From an uncultured Clostridia bacterium (GTDB lineage: Bacteria; Bacillota; Clostridia; Lachnospirales; Lachnospiraceae): DNA of 11,145 nt. Every line of letters starts with the position of its first letter. The stretch's first letter is position 1. Below the pieces are notes generated by a model. The model did not search any database. It was not told the DNA's origin and saw nothing but the letters and a program-made list of their open reading frames with translations. The DNA is taken from assembly GCA_946186175.1 (NCBI GenBank), contig CAMHMG010000095.1, positions 1 to 11,145 of the forward strand, given 5' to 3'. A program made the position numbers and the translations under genes. Of this stretch, positions 1 through 7,293 are shown in pieces.

Positions 1-89
1 CCGGTATGGGAAGCTTTGGTAAGAAGCTTGGAGGCAACGTAGGCGCCAGTGTCGGCCGAGGCTTATTCTCAACCTTATTTAAGCTATAA
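1..89 (+). CDS. C-terminal tail of a gene cut by the window edge, possibly a HerA-like/DUF853 ATPase
   Basis: Only the last 28 codons are visible, read in the frame that starts at base 3 and ending at the TAA at 87-89. The tail reads GMGSFGKKLGGNVGASVGRG followed by LFSTLFKL. Glycine- and basic-rich endings of this type, with a GRxLG...GRGLxxxLF pattern, resemble the extreme C-terminus of DUF853/YjgR-type HerA-like ATPases as I remember them. With so few residues this is only a suggestion. The stop codon lies immediately next to the palindromic repeat at 90-156, which probably terminates the transcript. Confidence 0.4.
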   Translation, partial: GMGSFGKKLGGNVGASVGRGLFSTLFKL

Positions 90-156
90 TAGGTAATTGC
101 GAAACTCATTGAAATGTACAACTCAAAAAAGGAAAATGGAGCTTCGCAATTACCTT
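90..156. repeat. Palindromic intergenic repeat, copy 1
   Basis: The arm AGGTAATTGCGAA at 91-103 is the exact reverse complement of 143-155. After one mismatch (104/142) the pairing continues with CTC 105-107 against GAG 139-141. The left arm shares 19 bases (AGGTAATTGCGAAACTCAT) with copy 3 at 8170-8188 and is recognisably the same as copy 2 near 2210. The element fills the space between two convergent stop codons (87-89 plus strand, 158-160 minus strand) almost exactly. Loop sequences of the three copies are unrelated. No clear flanking direct repeat is seen here, unlike the other two copies. Confidence 0.8.
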
Positions 157-159
157 TTT
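91..159 (+). terminator. Probable intrinsic terminator formed by repeat copy 1
   Basis: The 13-bp perfect stem is followed on the plus strand by a run of five T (155-159), so it should end transcription of the gene that stops at 89. On the minus strand the stem is followed by ATTATAG rather than a T run, so it would be a weaker terminator for the convergent EAL gene. The loop is long (about 30 nt), which lowers confidence. Confidence 0.55.
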
Positions 160-2056
160 ATATCTTCTGATTGTCCAATAGTTTTAAGAATTCATCCTGT
201 GGTACCGGTTTTGAGAAGTAATATCCCTGGATGAATTCTATATCAATATTTGATAGTTCTTCTAACTGGTACTCTTCTTCTACGCCTTCAGCAACTATCT
301 TAAGTTCGGCGGCTTTGATCATATTGATCACGCTGCCTATAACAGCGCGTCGTTTCTCGCTTTCGAAATAAGCCTGAGTCATCTTTCTATCAAACTTGAC
401 CAGATTGATCGGCAGCTCTAACAGGTAATCCAGATTAGAAAAGCCGGTACCGAAATCGTCTAACGAGAATTGAACTCCTATGTGTCTTAATCTTTCCATG
501 TTATGTATCAGATTCTCTGTTGAGCTGATTCCCATGGACTCGGTAATCTCAAGATTGATCATTTTAGGATCGACGCCGGTTCTGTTAATTATCATAATGA
601 ATTCATTAGCAAGATCAGGGCGATTGCATTGAACAGCGGAAAGATTGATCTCAAGGTATTCGATACCCTTTCTGTGTAGTCTTTCATTTTGTATGAAGCG
701 GCAGGCTTTCTCAAATACTACCTGACCTATCTGAAGAATGAGTCCCGTATCTTCCGCAATCGGTATAAATTCACCCGGCGGAATTAGCTTACCTTCTTCA
801 TCTAAGATACGCACAAGTGCTTCGGCAGATACAAAGCGCTTTTTTTCTGTGGAGTATATTGGTTGATAATAGACAACTATTCTATCATTAGCGATAGCCT
901 GAATGATCATATCTTCAACCTCTTGTTCTCTCTTGTATCCTTCTGCCCACGCATTGTCTAAGATCAGATCTGTCTCTGTACTGCCTGAGTAATCACGTAA
1001 GAAAGCACGGATCATTTCCATCATACTCTCTGCATCTCTGGCAATAAAGGAGTTAAAAATTTCCGTGAATTGTAACTCTATTTCAGCCGGAGAGTCATCA
1101 ATTAACCATACTTTATCGAGAGCTCTGTCGATTTTATCTCTGGCCTGTGCTAAAGGTGTTTTTCTTGGAAATGTAATAATATATGTCCATTCACGGTATT
1201 TAAAAACCTGTCCCATAGAGCAGTCGTCCAGTGTTTTTGAAAAATTCTTAAGAAAAACATTGAGACTGTCAGCGCTATATCTCTCATAAAGATAATGTGG
1301 ATTGGAAAATTGTATTATTAGCATGGAGATCTTGGCTCCTCTGTTATAACACTGTTCCAGATATGCATAAAAGGCCATATAGTTATAGCAGCCTGTTTCG
1401 CGCTCAATAAAGCTTTCGGGATTCTCAAGACGAATGAATACCAAAAGTGATCCGAGAGCACTTGCAAATCCTATAATTAAAATAGAATTGTTCAAAAATT
1501 GTATTGCGGATGCGAATATCAATAGAAGCATCCAGCTTAATCCTGCAGCCCATCTTCTATGATTCATCTTCTTTCTAAATATTATAAGTATGCTCACATT
1601 GGCAGAAACATAGGTTAACGCTGCAGCGTATGTAACAAGGACAGCCGGACCATAGGTGTATAGATCATTACGCCCCGTATAATGAATGTTTATGGGAATA
1701 AATGGTATAATTATGCTGATAAGGATAATCAAAAACTGCGCTAAAATACGGTGTACTCTGATATATGTGTTCTTCACACCGATATCAACACCGACATAAT
1801 AGTTCATGGTAAAAGCCAACCAGACTAAAGAAATAAGATATGCCTTGCAGACTCCTTTGGTAAATGAAGTATAATTGCCTTCAGCTTTCACTATTGCAAC
1901 GATTGACAGAACATCTAATATAAGGGAGATAAGAGTACTTAAGAGCGCAACGAGAAAAGCCCGCTTGGTGCGAAGCCAGATGCTTTTTCTATTAAGAGAT
2001 AATATCATAAGCAGTATAACAACTGCTATTCCACATATTTGTACTTGAATATTCAT
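158..2056 (-). CDS. Membrane-bound c-di-GMP phosphodiesterase: 7-TM-like sensor, degenerate GGDEF, EAL
   Basis: This 632-residue protein is predicted to hydrolyse cyclic di-GMP to pGpG at the inner face of the membrane. Residues 1-210 contain about seven hydrophobic segments (near 4-21, 33-57, 70-90, 103-122, 136-161, 170-187 and 189-208), a likely sensor or anchor. Residues about 215-360 have the shape of a GGDEF domain, but the signature position reads FKYREWTYIITF (near 286-296), so cyclase activity should be lost. The EAL domain (about 375-632) looks complete: EAL E412, N471, E503 and E506 in LEITES, DD 533-534 in DDFGTGFSNLDYL, K554, E590 in VAEGVE, and QGYYFSKP 610-617. The start at 2056 is supported by AGGTGGAG (complement of 2068-2075). 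It is transcribed alone and divergently from the C11 peptidase gene. The ligand of the sensor region is unknown. Confidence 0.9.
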   Translation of the reverse strand: MNIQVQICGIAVVILLMILSLNRKSIWLRTKRAFLVALLSTLISLILDVLSIVAIVKAEGNYTSFTKGVCKAYLISLVWLAFTMNYYVGVDIGVKNTYIRVHRILAQFLIILISIIIPFIPINIHYTGRNDLYTYGPAVLVTYAAALTYVSANVSILIIFRKKMNHRRWAAGLSWMLLLIFASAIQFLNNSILIIGFASALGSLLVFIRLENPESFIERETGCYNYMAFYAYLEQCYNRGAKISMLIIQFSNPHYLYERYSADSLNVFLKNFSKTLDDCSMGQVFKYREWTYIITFPRKTPLAQARDKIDRALDKVWLIDDSPAEIELQFTEIFNSFIARDAESMMEMIRAFLRDYSGSTETDLILDNAWAEGYKREQEVEDMIIQAIANDRIVVYYQPIYSTEKKRFVSAEALVRILDEEGKLIPPGEFIPIAEDTGLILQIGQVVFEKACRFIQNERLHRKGIEYLEINLSAVQCNRPDLANEFIMIINRTGVDPKMINLEITESMGISSTENLIHNMERLRHIGVQFSLDDFGTGFSNLDYLLELPINLVKFDRKMTQAYFESEKRRAVIGSVINMIKAAELKIVAEGVEEEYQLEELSNIDIEFIQGYYFSKPVPQDEFLKLLDNQKI

Positions 2057-2106
2057 TATATTCGATTCTCCACCTAAATACTTATATATGTTAATTAATC
2101 ATAGTA

Positions 2107-2135
2107 ATTGTAACATAAGATTATTAAAGAAACAA
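2107..2135 (-). promoter_or_regulatory. Predicted sigma-A-type promoter for the EAL gene
   Basis: Read on the minus strand there is TTGTTT (2130-2135) as -35, a 17-nt spacer, and TACAAT (2107-2112) as -10. This lies about 50 bp upstream of the start codon. Each hexamer matches the consensus at four or five positions and the spacing is ideal. The region is AT-rich, so chance matches are possible. Confidence 0.5.
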
Positions 2136-2155
2136 CAGAGTAGGGGCATTTAATA

Positions 2156-2184
2156 TTGATTTTATTACAATGATACGATATATT
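2156..2184 (+). promoter_or_regulatory. Predicted sigma-A-type promoter for the C11 peptidase gene
   Basis: TTGATT (2156-2161), a 17-nt spacer and TATATT (2179-2184) form a plausible promoter diverging from that of the EAL gene. It would give a leader of about 120 nt that includes repeat copy 2. The surroundings are very AT-rich, so this is tentative. Confidence 0.4.
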
Positions 2185-2208
2185 ATACACGTATGTATTG
2201 TTTATATA

Positions 2209-2281
2209 TAGGCAATTGTGAAACTCTTTGGTCATTCTTTTGCCTTTGTGCATATGAATTAATGAGTTACGTAATTACCTA
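2209..2281. repeat. Palindromic intergenic repeat, copy 2 (diverged)
   Basis: The left arm AGGCAATTGTGAAACTC (2210-2226) faces the right arm GAGTTACGTAATTACCT (2264-2280). The arms pair with two mismatches and two G-U wobbles in RNA. Both arms are variants of the copy 1 and copy 3 arm, and the right one is closer to it. The element begins TAGG and ends CCTA. It is bounded by an imperfect direct repeat: ATTGTTTATATA at 2197-2208 and ATTGTTTGAATATA at 2282-2295. It lies in the presumed 5' leader of the C11 peptidase gene, ending about 20 bp before its ribosome binding site. Confidence 0.65.
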
Positions 2282-2313
2282 ATTGTTTGAATATAGAATG
2301 AGGAGAGATATAT

Positions 2314-4773
2314 ATGGATCAAAACGGAGGACGTGAGAAACACGTTACAAACGGTGGAAAAGGTGTGAGTAGAAGAGGAGACGGCTTGGGAACCGGTCCT
2401 GTTGGAAGAAGTGACGGATATTCGAACAGAGGACAGGGCGGCAGTGGTGCGCCCGGTCACAGGGCGGGTTCAGATATGACGGGCGGTACAAGAATGAGTC
2501 CTAAGACTGCAATAATTGTTCTTATAATAATGCTGTTACTCGGAGGCGGCGGTGGCGGTGCTGCTCTGCTTGGAGGAAATGGTGGAGATACTTCATCTGA
2601 CTACAATAGCAATAGTAACGGAACGTCTAATACGGAAACACAGGCAAGTGATAATGGAAGTCAGAGTGTTTCTACTTCTGCTTCAAGTCTTTTGGGAATG
2701 CTTACCGGATTTACAGGCAATAATAATGTGTCTACCGGCTGGGATGAGGGTACGAAAAATACCGACCAGTTAAACAGACAGGTAGCCCCCGGCGCTCGTG
2801 ATAAAAGAACACAGATATCAGGTAACGGTCAGGATACGATTACCATAATGGTGTATATGTGTGGTACGGATCTTGAATCACGTGGTGGAATGGCTTCTAA
2901 TGATATAGCGGAGATGTGTGCAGCGAGCCTTTCTAATAATATCAATATATTGATATATACCGGCGGATGCAAAAACTGGAAGACTACAGGAATAAGCAAT
3001 GACGTTAATCAGATATACAGAGTAAGAGGAGGACGTCTTGAGAGACTTGTATCGGATGACGGTGCCAAGGTGATGACAGATCCCGCAACACTTACAGCAT
3101 TTATTAAATGGTGTAATGAGAATTATCCGGCTAATCGTAATGATCTTATATTCTGGGATCATGGCGGGGGATCTATCAGCGGCTACGGCTATGATGAAAA
3201 ATATGCAAGTAAAGGTTCAATGAGTCTTTCGGGCATTAATAAAGCTCTTAAGGATTCAGGAGTTACATTTGATTTCATAGGCTTTGATGCTTGTCTTATG
3301 GCAACCTTGGAAACAGCGCTGATGACTGCAAACTATGGTGACTACCTTATTGCATCGGAAGAGACAGAGCCCGGTATCGGCTGGTACTACACAGACTGGC
3401 TTAATGAGCTGTCAAGGGATACATCTATGTCGACGCTGGATATAGGCAAGAATATTGTTGACGGATTTGTGGATAAATGTGCAGAAAAATGTCAGGGTCA
3501 AAAGACTACGTTGTCAGTTATTGACCTGGCGGAAATTTCTGTGACAGCCCCTAATAAGCTTGCGGCATTTTCCAATAATACGGCCGGGCTTATAAAGGGC
3601 GATAGCTATAAGCAGGTTTCCGATGCGAGAGTTGCCACAAGAGAATTTGCGACCTCATCAAAGATAGATCAGATAGACCTTGTAAATTTTGCGAATAAGA
3701 TCGGTACACAGGAAGCAAAAGATCTTGCAAATGTGTTGTTATCGGCTGTCAAATACAATCGTACATCATCTAATATGACTAATGCTTACGGAGTTTCCAT
3801 TTACTTCCCGTACAGACGTGCATCTAAGGTTGATTCTCAGGTTAATCTCTACAATGAGTTGGGAATGGATGCAGAGTATTCTAAGTGCATTAAGTCATTT
3901 GCCGGTATGGAGACATCAGGGCAGATAAGTACAGGCGGGGCTTCTTCACCACTTGGCTCGTTGCTTTCGGCTGGCAGCGGCAGCGGGACAATAACAGGCG
4001 CAGATGCGCTTTCCTCTCTTCTTACTGCTTATCTTTCAGGAGGCAGAAACATTGAGGGAATAGACAGGTCGGTTACTGACTATATGGAGGATGAGGAAGC
4101 GTTTGATGTAGAGAGCGCAGCAGATTATATTGCCGCTAACCAGTTCTCGTCAGATGATCTTGTCTGGGAGGTTAATGACGAAGGTCAGCATATCATGGCT
4201 ATAGCTGATGATAAATGGGACCTTATTCAATCACTGCAGGTCAATATGTTTTATGATGATGGTGCAGGTTATATTGATCTTGGTCTGGATAACACCTATG
4301 AATTTACAGATGATGGCAGACTGATCGGTGACACTGATAACACATGGATCTCTATTGACGGACAGCCGGTGGCATATTACTATGAGAATACTGTCAAAGA
4401 GGGTGATTCGTACACTATTACGGGTCGTGTTCCGGCACTTGTCAATGGTGACAGAGCAAATCTTATCATAGTATTTGACAATGAACATCCTTACGGGTAT
4501 ATCGCAGGTGCAAGATATGATTATGTTGACGGAGAGACAGAAACTGTAGCAAAGAGTATGACAGAGCTTTCAGATGGAGATACTCTTGACTTCATCTGTG
4601 ATTATTATACATATGATGGCGTATATCAGAATAGTTATTTTCTTGGAGAGCAGATGACATATAAGGAAGGAATTGAGATCAGCAATACTGATGTTGGAGG
4701 AGATACACAGGTGACATATCTGCTTACCGATATATACAATCAGGAATATTGGACGCCGGTTGTACCTAAATAG
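2314..4773 (+). CDS. Membrane-anchored clostripain-family (peptidase C11) cysteine peptidase
   Basis: This 819-residue protein is predicted to be a cysteine endopeptidase held at the cell surface. The N-terminus (1-60) is a Gly/Arg-rich hydrophilic tail. A single membrane segment (about 65-86) ends in a run of glycines, followed by a Ser/Asn/Thr-rich linker to about residue 165. The C11 catalytic domain starts near 173 (TITIMVYMCGTDLES). It carries the expected catalytic dyad, H283 in FWDHGGG and C327 in FDACLMA, and runs to about 530. The C-terminal 290 residues, acidic and rich in Asp/Tyr after a Gly/Ser linker (535-560), form one or more domains I do not recognise. Clan CD relatives usually cleave after Arg or Lys; the specificity here is inferred only. 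The start is fixed by AGGAGAG at 2301-2307, six bases before ATG. No terminator hairpin follows the stop, so some read-through into the ABC operon is possible. Confidence 0.88.
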   Translation: MDQNGGREKHVTNGGKGVSRRGDGLGTGPVGRSDGYSNRGQGGSGAPGHRAGSDMTGGTRMSPKTAIIVLIIMLLLGGGGGGAALLGGNGGDTSSDYNSNSNGTSNTETQASDNGSQSVSTSASSLLGMLTGFTGNNNVSTGWDEGTKNTDQLNRQVAPGARDKRTQISGNGQDTITIMVYMCGTDLESRGGMASNDIAEMCAASLSNNINILIYTGGCKNWKTTGISNDVNQIYRVRGGRLERLVSDDGAKVMTDPATLTAFIKWCNENYPANRNDLIFWDHGGGSISGYGYDEKYASKGSMSLSGINKALKDSGVTFDFIGFDACLMATLETALMTANYGDYLIASEETEPGIGWYYTDWLNELSRDTSMSTLDIGKNIVDGFVDKCAEKCQGQKTTLSVIDLAEISVTAPNKLAAFSNNTAGLIKGDSYKQVSDARVATREFATSSKIDQIDLVNFANKIGTQEAKDLANVLLSAVKYNRTSSNMTNAYGVSIYFPYRRASKVDSQVNLYNELGMDAEYSKCIKSFAGMETSGQISTGGASSPLGSLLSAGSGSGTITGADALSSLLTAYLSGGRNIEGIDRSVTDYMEDEEAFDVESAADYIAANQFSSDDLVWEVNDEGQHIMAIADDKWDLIQSLQVNMFYDDGAGYIDLGLDNTYEFTDDGRLIGDTDNTWISIDGQPVAYYYENTVKEGDSYTITGRVPALVNGDRANLIIVFDNEHPYGYIAGARYDYVDGETETVAKSMTELSDGDTLDFICDYYTYDGVYQNSYFLGEQMTYKEGIEISNTDVGGDTQVTYLLTDIYNQEYWTPVVPK

Positions 4774-4776
4774 TAC

Positions 4777-4806
4777 TTGTCATTTAAAAAGCATTTGTGT
4801 TATACT
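4777..4806 (+). promoter_or_regulatory. Predicted sigma-A-type promoter for the amino-acid ABC operon
   Basis: TTGTCA (4777-4782), an 18-nt spacer and TATACT (4801-4806) make a good promoter just after the peptidase stop codon. Transcription would start near 4813, about 45 nt before the permease ATG. A small inverted repeat, AATTCT 4808-4813 with AGAATT 4823-4828, lies across the expected start site and could be an operator, but it is too short to assign. Confidence 0.55.
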
Positions 4807-4856
4807 TAATTCTTCAAGATTGAGAATTACGAAGTTCGGGAAAAGAGGGACGTTAG

Positions 4857-5534
4857 ATGGATGGCTTTCAGGATACATTCTACAAATGTTTTATCAAAGA
4901 TGACAGATACATGATGATGCTAGACGGAATCGGAGTTACTATTAAGGTGGCGTTACTAGCAGCTATCTTAGGTATTATTATCGGTTTCTTTATTGCTCTC
5001 TGTAATCTGTCAAAGAAAAAATTTCTTAATATAATTGGAAAAGTATATACTGATGTAATTCGCGGAACCCCATCCGTTACCCAGCTTATGATAGTCTACT
5101 TTGTAATATTTGCGTCAGTTCATTGGGAAAAATGGATAATTGCAGCCATAGCATTTTCCATCAACTCAGGTGCGTATGTATCTGAAATTATACGAGCAGG
5201 TATCTTATCTGTTGACAAGGGTCAGACGGAGGCCGGCAGATCGTTGGGATTAAATGCCAAGCAGACAATGGTAAATATTGTTGTTCCCCAGGCGATGAAG
5301 AATATCTTTCCCGCATTGGGTAATGAATTTATTACACTGGTTAAGGAGACGGCCATTGTCGGATATGTGGGACTTGTTGATATTCAGAAAGCGGGAGATT
5401 TCATTAAGAGTGCGACCTATGAAGCGTTTATGCCTCTTATCGGAACAGCGATCATTTATTTTGTCTTGATCAAACTGCTGACGATCGGATTATCTAAGAT
5501 TGAATCAGGACTTAGAAAATCAGATGCAAGATAA
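4857..5534 (+). CDS. Polar amino-acid ABC transporter permease (HisM/GlnP type)
   Basis: The 225-residue integral membrane protein is the channel subunit of an amino-acid importer and probably works as a homodimer, since only one permease gene is present. It has hydrophobic segments near 27-50, 76-104, 155-175 and 192-212. The hallmarks of the family are YTDVIRGTPSVTQL (64-77) and the cytoplasmic EAA loop QTEAGRSLGL (123-132), which docks on the ATPase. Length is normal for the family. ATG at 4857 is preceded by GAGGG at 4845-4849. It is the first gene of the operon that continues with the ATPase and the binding lipoprotein. The amino acid carried cannot be told from the sequence. Confidence 0.93.
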   Translation: MDGFQDTFYKCFIKDDRYMMMLDGIGVTIKVALLAAILGIIIGFFIALCNLSKKKFLNIIGKVYTDVIRGTPSVTQLMIVYFVIFASVHWEKWIIAAIAFSINSGAYVSEIIRAGILSVDKGQTEAGRSLGLNAKQTMVNIVVPQAMKNIFPALGNEFITLVKETAIVGYVGLVDIQKAGDFIKSATYEAFMPLIGTAIIYFVLIKLLTIGLSKIESGLRKSDAR

Positions 5535-5540
5535 ATAGTA

Positions 5541-5570
5541 TTGATGATACGGGTGTCCAAAGTATATTAT
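5541..5570 (+). promoter_or_regulatory. Possible internal promoter between permease and ATPase genes
   Basis: The 99-bp gap between permease and ATPase contains TTGATG (5541-5546) followed after 16 nt by TATATT (5563-5568), or after 18 nt by TATTAT (5565-5570). A short inverted repeat GGGTG 5551-5555 / CACCC 5573-5577 spans the same place. An extra internal start or a processing hairpin would explain the unusually long gap, but the match is modest. Confidence 0.25.
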
Positions 5571-5633
5571 GCCACCCCATGATATACGAGCTATGACTTT
5601 TGACACTTATATCATATTGGAGGACTAACACAC

Positions 5634-6359
5634 ATGATAGATGTTAAACATTTGAAAAAAAGCTTCAATGATCTCGAGGTTTTGTCAGATATTAATGAGA
5701 CTATAGACGAGGGCGAGGTTGTAGTTGTTATTGGCCCCTCAGGGTCAGGAAAGAGTACTTTTCTGCGATGCCTTAATCTGTTAGAGACTCCCGATGCCGG
5801 TGAAGTATGGGTAGATGGTGAACAGATTAATGTTCCCGGAGTAGATGTCAACAGGGTCAGACAGAAGATGGGAATGGTATTTCAGCATTTCAATCTGTTT
5901 CCACATCTGACTGTTATGGAGAATATTACTTTGGCGCCGATCAAGCTTGGTAAGATGACTAAGGAAGAAGCGATCAAGAAGGGTGAAGAGCTTCTTGCAA
6001 CAGTCGGACTTTCAGAAAAGGCTGATGCATATCCTGCTCAGCTTTCAGGTGGACAGAAGCAGAGGATTGCGATAGCAAGGTCGCTTGCAATGGAACCTGA
6101 GATAATGTTGTTTGATGAACCGACATCTGCACTTGACCCGGAAATGGTCGGTGATGTTCTGGATGTAATGAAGAATCTTGCAAAAAGCGGTATGACTATG
6201 GTTGTGGTAACACACGAGATGGGCTTTGCAAGAGAGGTCGGGACCAGGATATTATTTATGGATGAGGGTCTTGTGATGGAAAGCGGCACACCGGAGCAGA
6301 TATTTGGAAATCCTCAGAATGAAAGAACCAAGCTGTTCTTGAGTAAGGTGCTGAAATGA
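5634..6359 (+). CDS. Polar amino-acid ABC transporter ATP-binding protein (GlnQ/HisP type)
   Basis: This 241-residue cytoplasmic ATPase powers the importer. All ABC motifs are intact: Walker A GPSGSGKST (34-42), Q-loop Q84 in VFQHFNLFPH, signature LSGGQKQR (137-144), Walker B IMLFDEPTSALDP (157-169) and H-loop H194 in VTHEMGFAREV. The VFQHFNLFPHLTVMENI stretch and the THEMGFA switch are typical of the GlnQ/ArtP polar amino-acid subfamily. The length is exactly that usual for the subfamily. ATG at 5634 follows GGAGG at 5619-5623. The stop is 41 bp before the binding-protein gene. Confidence 0.95.
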   Translation: MIDVKHLKKSFNDLEVLSDINETIDEGEVVVVIGPSGSGKSTFLRCLNLLETPDAGEVWVDGEQINVPGVDVNRVRQKMGMVFQHFNLFPHLTVMENITLAPIKLGKMTKEEAIKKGEELLATVGLSEKADAYPAQLSGGQKQRIAIARSLAMEPEIMLFDEPTSALDPEMVGDVLDVMKNLAKSGMTMVVVTHEMGFAREVGTRILFMDEGLVMESGTPEQIFGNPQNERTKLFLSKVLK

Positions 6360-6400
6360 TGTGTCTAATAATTAATGTATAAGTAAAGGAGAATGAAACA

Positions 6401-7216
6401 ATGAAAACAATTAAGAAATATCTTGCACTTGCCTGCATGGGAGTATTGGGTATGGCTGTTATTACCGGATGTGGTGATAAAGAAGTATCAGGTGACTTAG
6501 GTTCTGCAGGAGAAGTTAAGGTAAACAGTGATGAGGGTGCAATAACATTTGGTACTAATGCGGAGTTTCCTCCGTTTGAGTTTGTGACAAGCAATGGCGT
6601 TATTGATGGATATGACGGAATTGATATGAAGATCGCTAAGCAGATCGGTGAGGATAACGGAACTAGCGCTAAGATTGAGAATATGGAATTTGACTCTCTT
6701 CTTATCGCACTTGAGAATGGACAGGTGGATGCAGTTATCGCAGGTATGTCAATAACTGATGAACGTAAGGAGAAAGTGGATTTTTCTGTTCCTTACTATA
6801 CAGCAACACAGGTTATGATAGTCAAAGAGGATTCTGATATCACTAAAGCATCTGATATGGAAGGCAAGAATATTGCTGTTATTCAGGGGTATACAGGTGA
6901 AGAGTGTGTTAAGAAGCTCGGGTATGAATATGAAGCCTTCAAGAAGGGTACAGAGACTATACTTGAGCTTGTAAATGGCAAGTGTGATGTGGTAGTTATT
7001 GATTCAGCAACAGCAGACAAATATGTCAAAGACAACAAGGGCTTAAAAATCGTTGAAGATTCGACAGCTTTTGAAAATGAGGAATACGGAATTGCTGTAA
7101 AGAAGGGTAATACAGAGGTTCTTGACAAGATCAATACATCAATACAAAAGATGTTAGATGATGGAACAATTGCTTCATGGGCAGCTGAGTATTCTGATGC
7201 TGACACAGAAGAATAA
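6401..7216 (+). CDS. Amino-acid ABC transporter substrate-binding lipoprotein (SBP_bac_3 family)
   Basis: The 271-residue protein captures the amino acid outside the membrane and delivers it to the permease encoded upstream. It has a lipoprotein signal peptide with basic N-terminus, hydrophobic core and lipobox ITGC, so C24 should be lipidated. The mature part starts with a short acidic linker. The family 3 fold is marked by GTNAEFPPFEF (51-61), GYDGIDMKIAKQI (70-82), FDSLLIALENGQVD (97-110), and SITDERKEKVDFSVPYY (117-133). R122 is the expected ligand carboxylate contact, and D201 in VVVIDSATAD the expected amino-group contact. AAAGGAG at 6385-6391 sets the start. It is the last gene of the operon; a strong terminator follows. 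Confidence 0.94.
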   Translation: MKTIKKYLALACMGVLGMAVITGCGDKEVSGDLGSAGEVKVNSDEGAITFGTNAEFPPFEFVTSNGVIDGYDGIDMKIAKQIGEDNGTSAKIENMEFDSLLIALENGQVDAVIAGMSITDERKEKVDFSVPYYTATQVMIVKEDSDITKASDMEGKNIAVIQGYTGEECVKKLGYEYEAFKKGTETILELVNGKCDVVVIDSATADKYVKDNKGLKIVEDSTAFENEEYGIAVKKGNTEVLDKINTSIQKMLDDGTIASWAAEYSDADTEE

Positions 7217-7248
7217 TATTAATAACAAATAAAACCAAGAAAGTAAGG

Positions 7249-7286
7249 ACAGCCGGACAAGATAAATATATCCGGCTGTGTTTTTT
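7249..7286 (+). terminator. Intrinsic terminator of the amino-acid ABC operon
   Basis: ACAGCCGGA (7249-7257) pairs perfectly with TCCGGCTGT (7271-7279) around a 13-nt loop and is followed by G and six T (7281-7286). It is the clearest terminator in the window. The next ATG is only 8 bases downstream. Confidence 0.92.
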
Positions 7287-7293
7287 AAGTATT

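Noticed and set aside
2524..2580. Gly-rich stretch of the C11 peptidase gene as a frameshift or sequencing artefact
   Set aside because: The frame stays open with matching codon use on both sides, and a hydrophobic segment ending in glycines is a plausible membrane anchor.
4774..4856. T-box or amino-acid riboswitch in front of the amino-acid ABC operon
   Set aside because: The leader is only about 45 nt from the predicted start, with no T-box sequence, no terminator/antiterminator pair and no long conserved stem.
5634..6594. Minus-strand open frames antisense to the ATPase and binding-protein genes
   Set aside because: They have no ribosome binding sites and no recognisable domains, and overlap well-supported genes with full motifs. 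They are coding-strand shadows.
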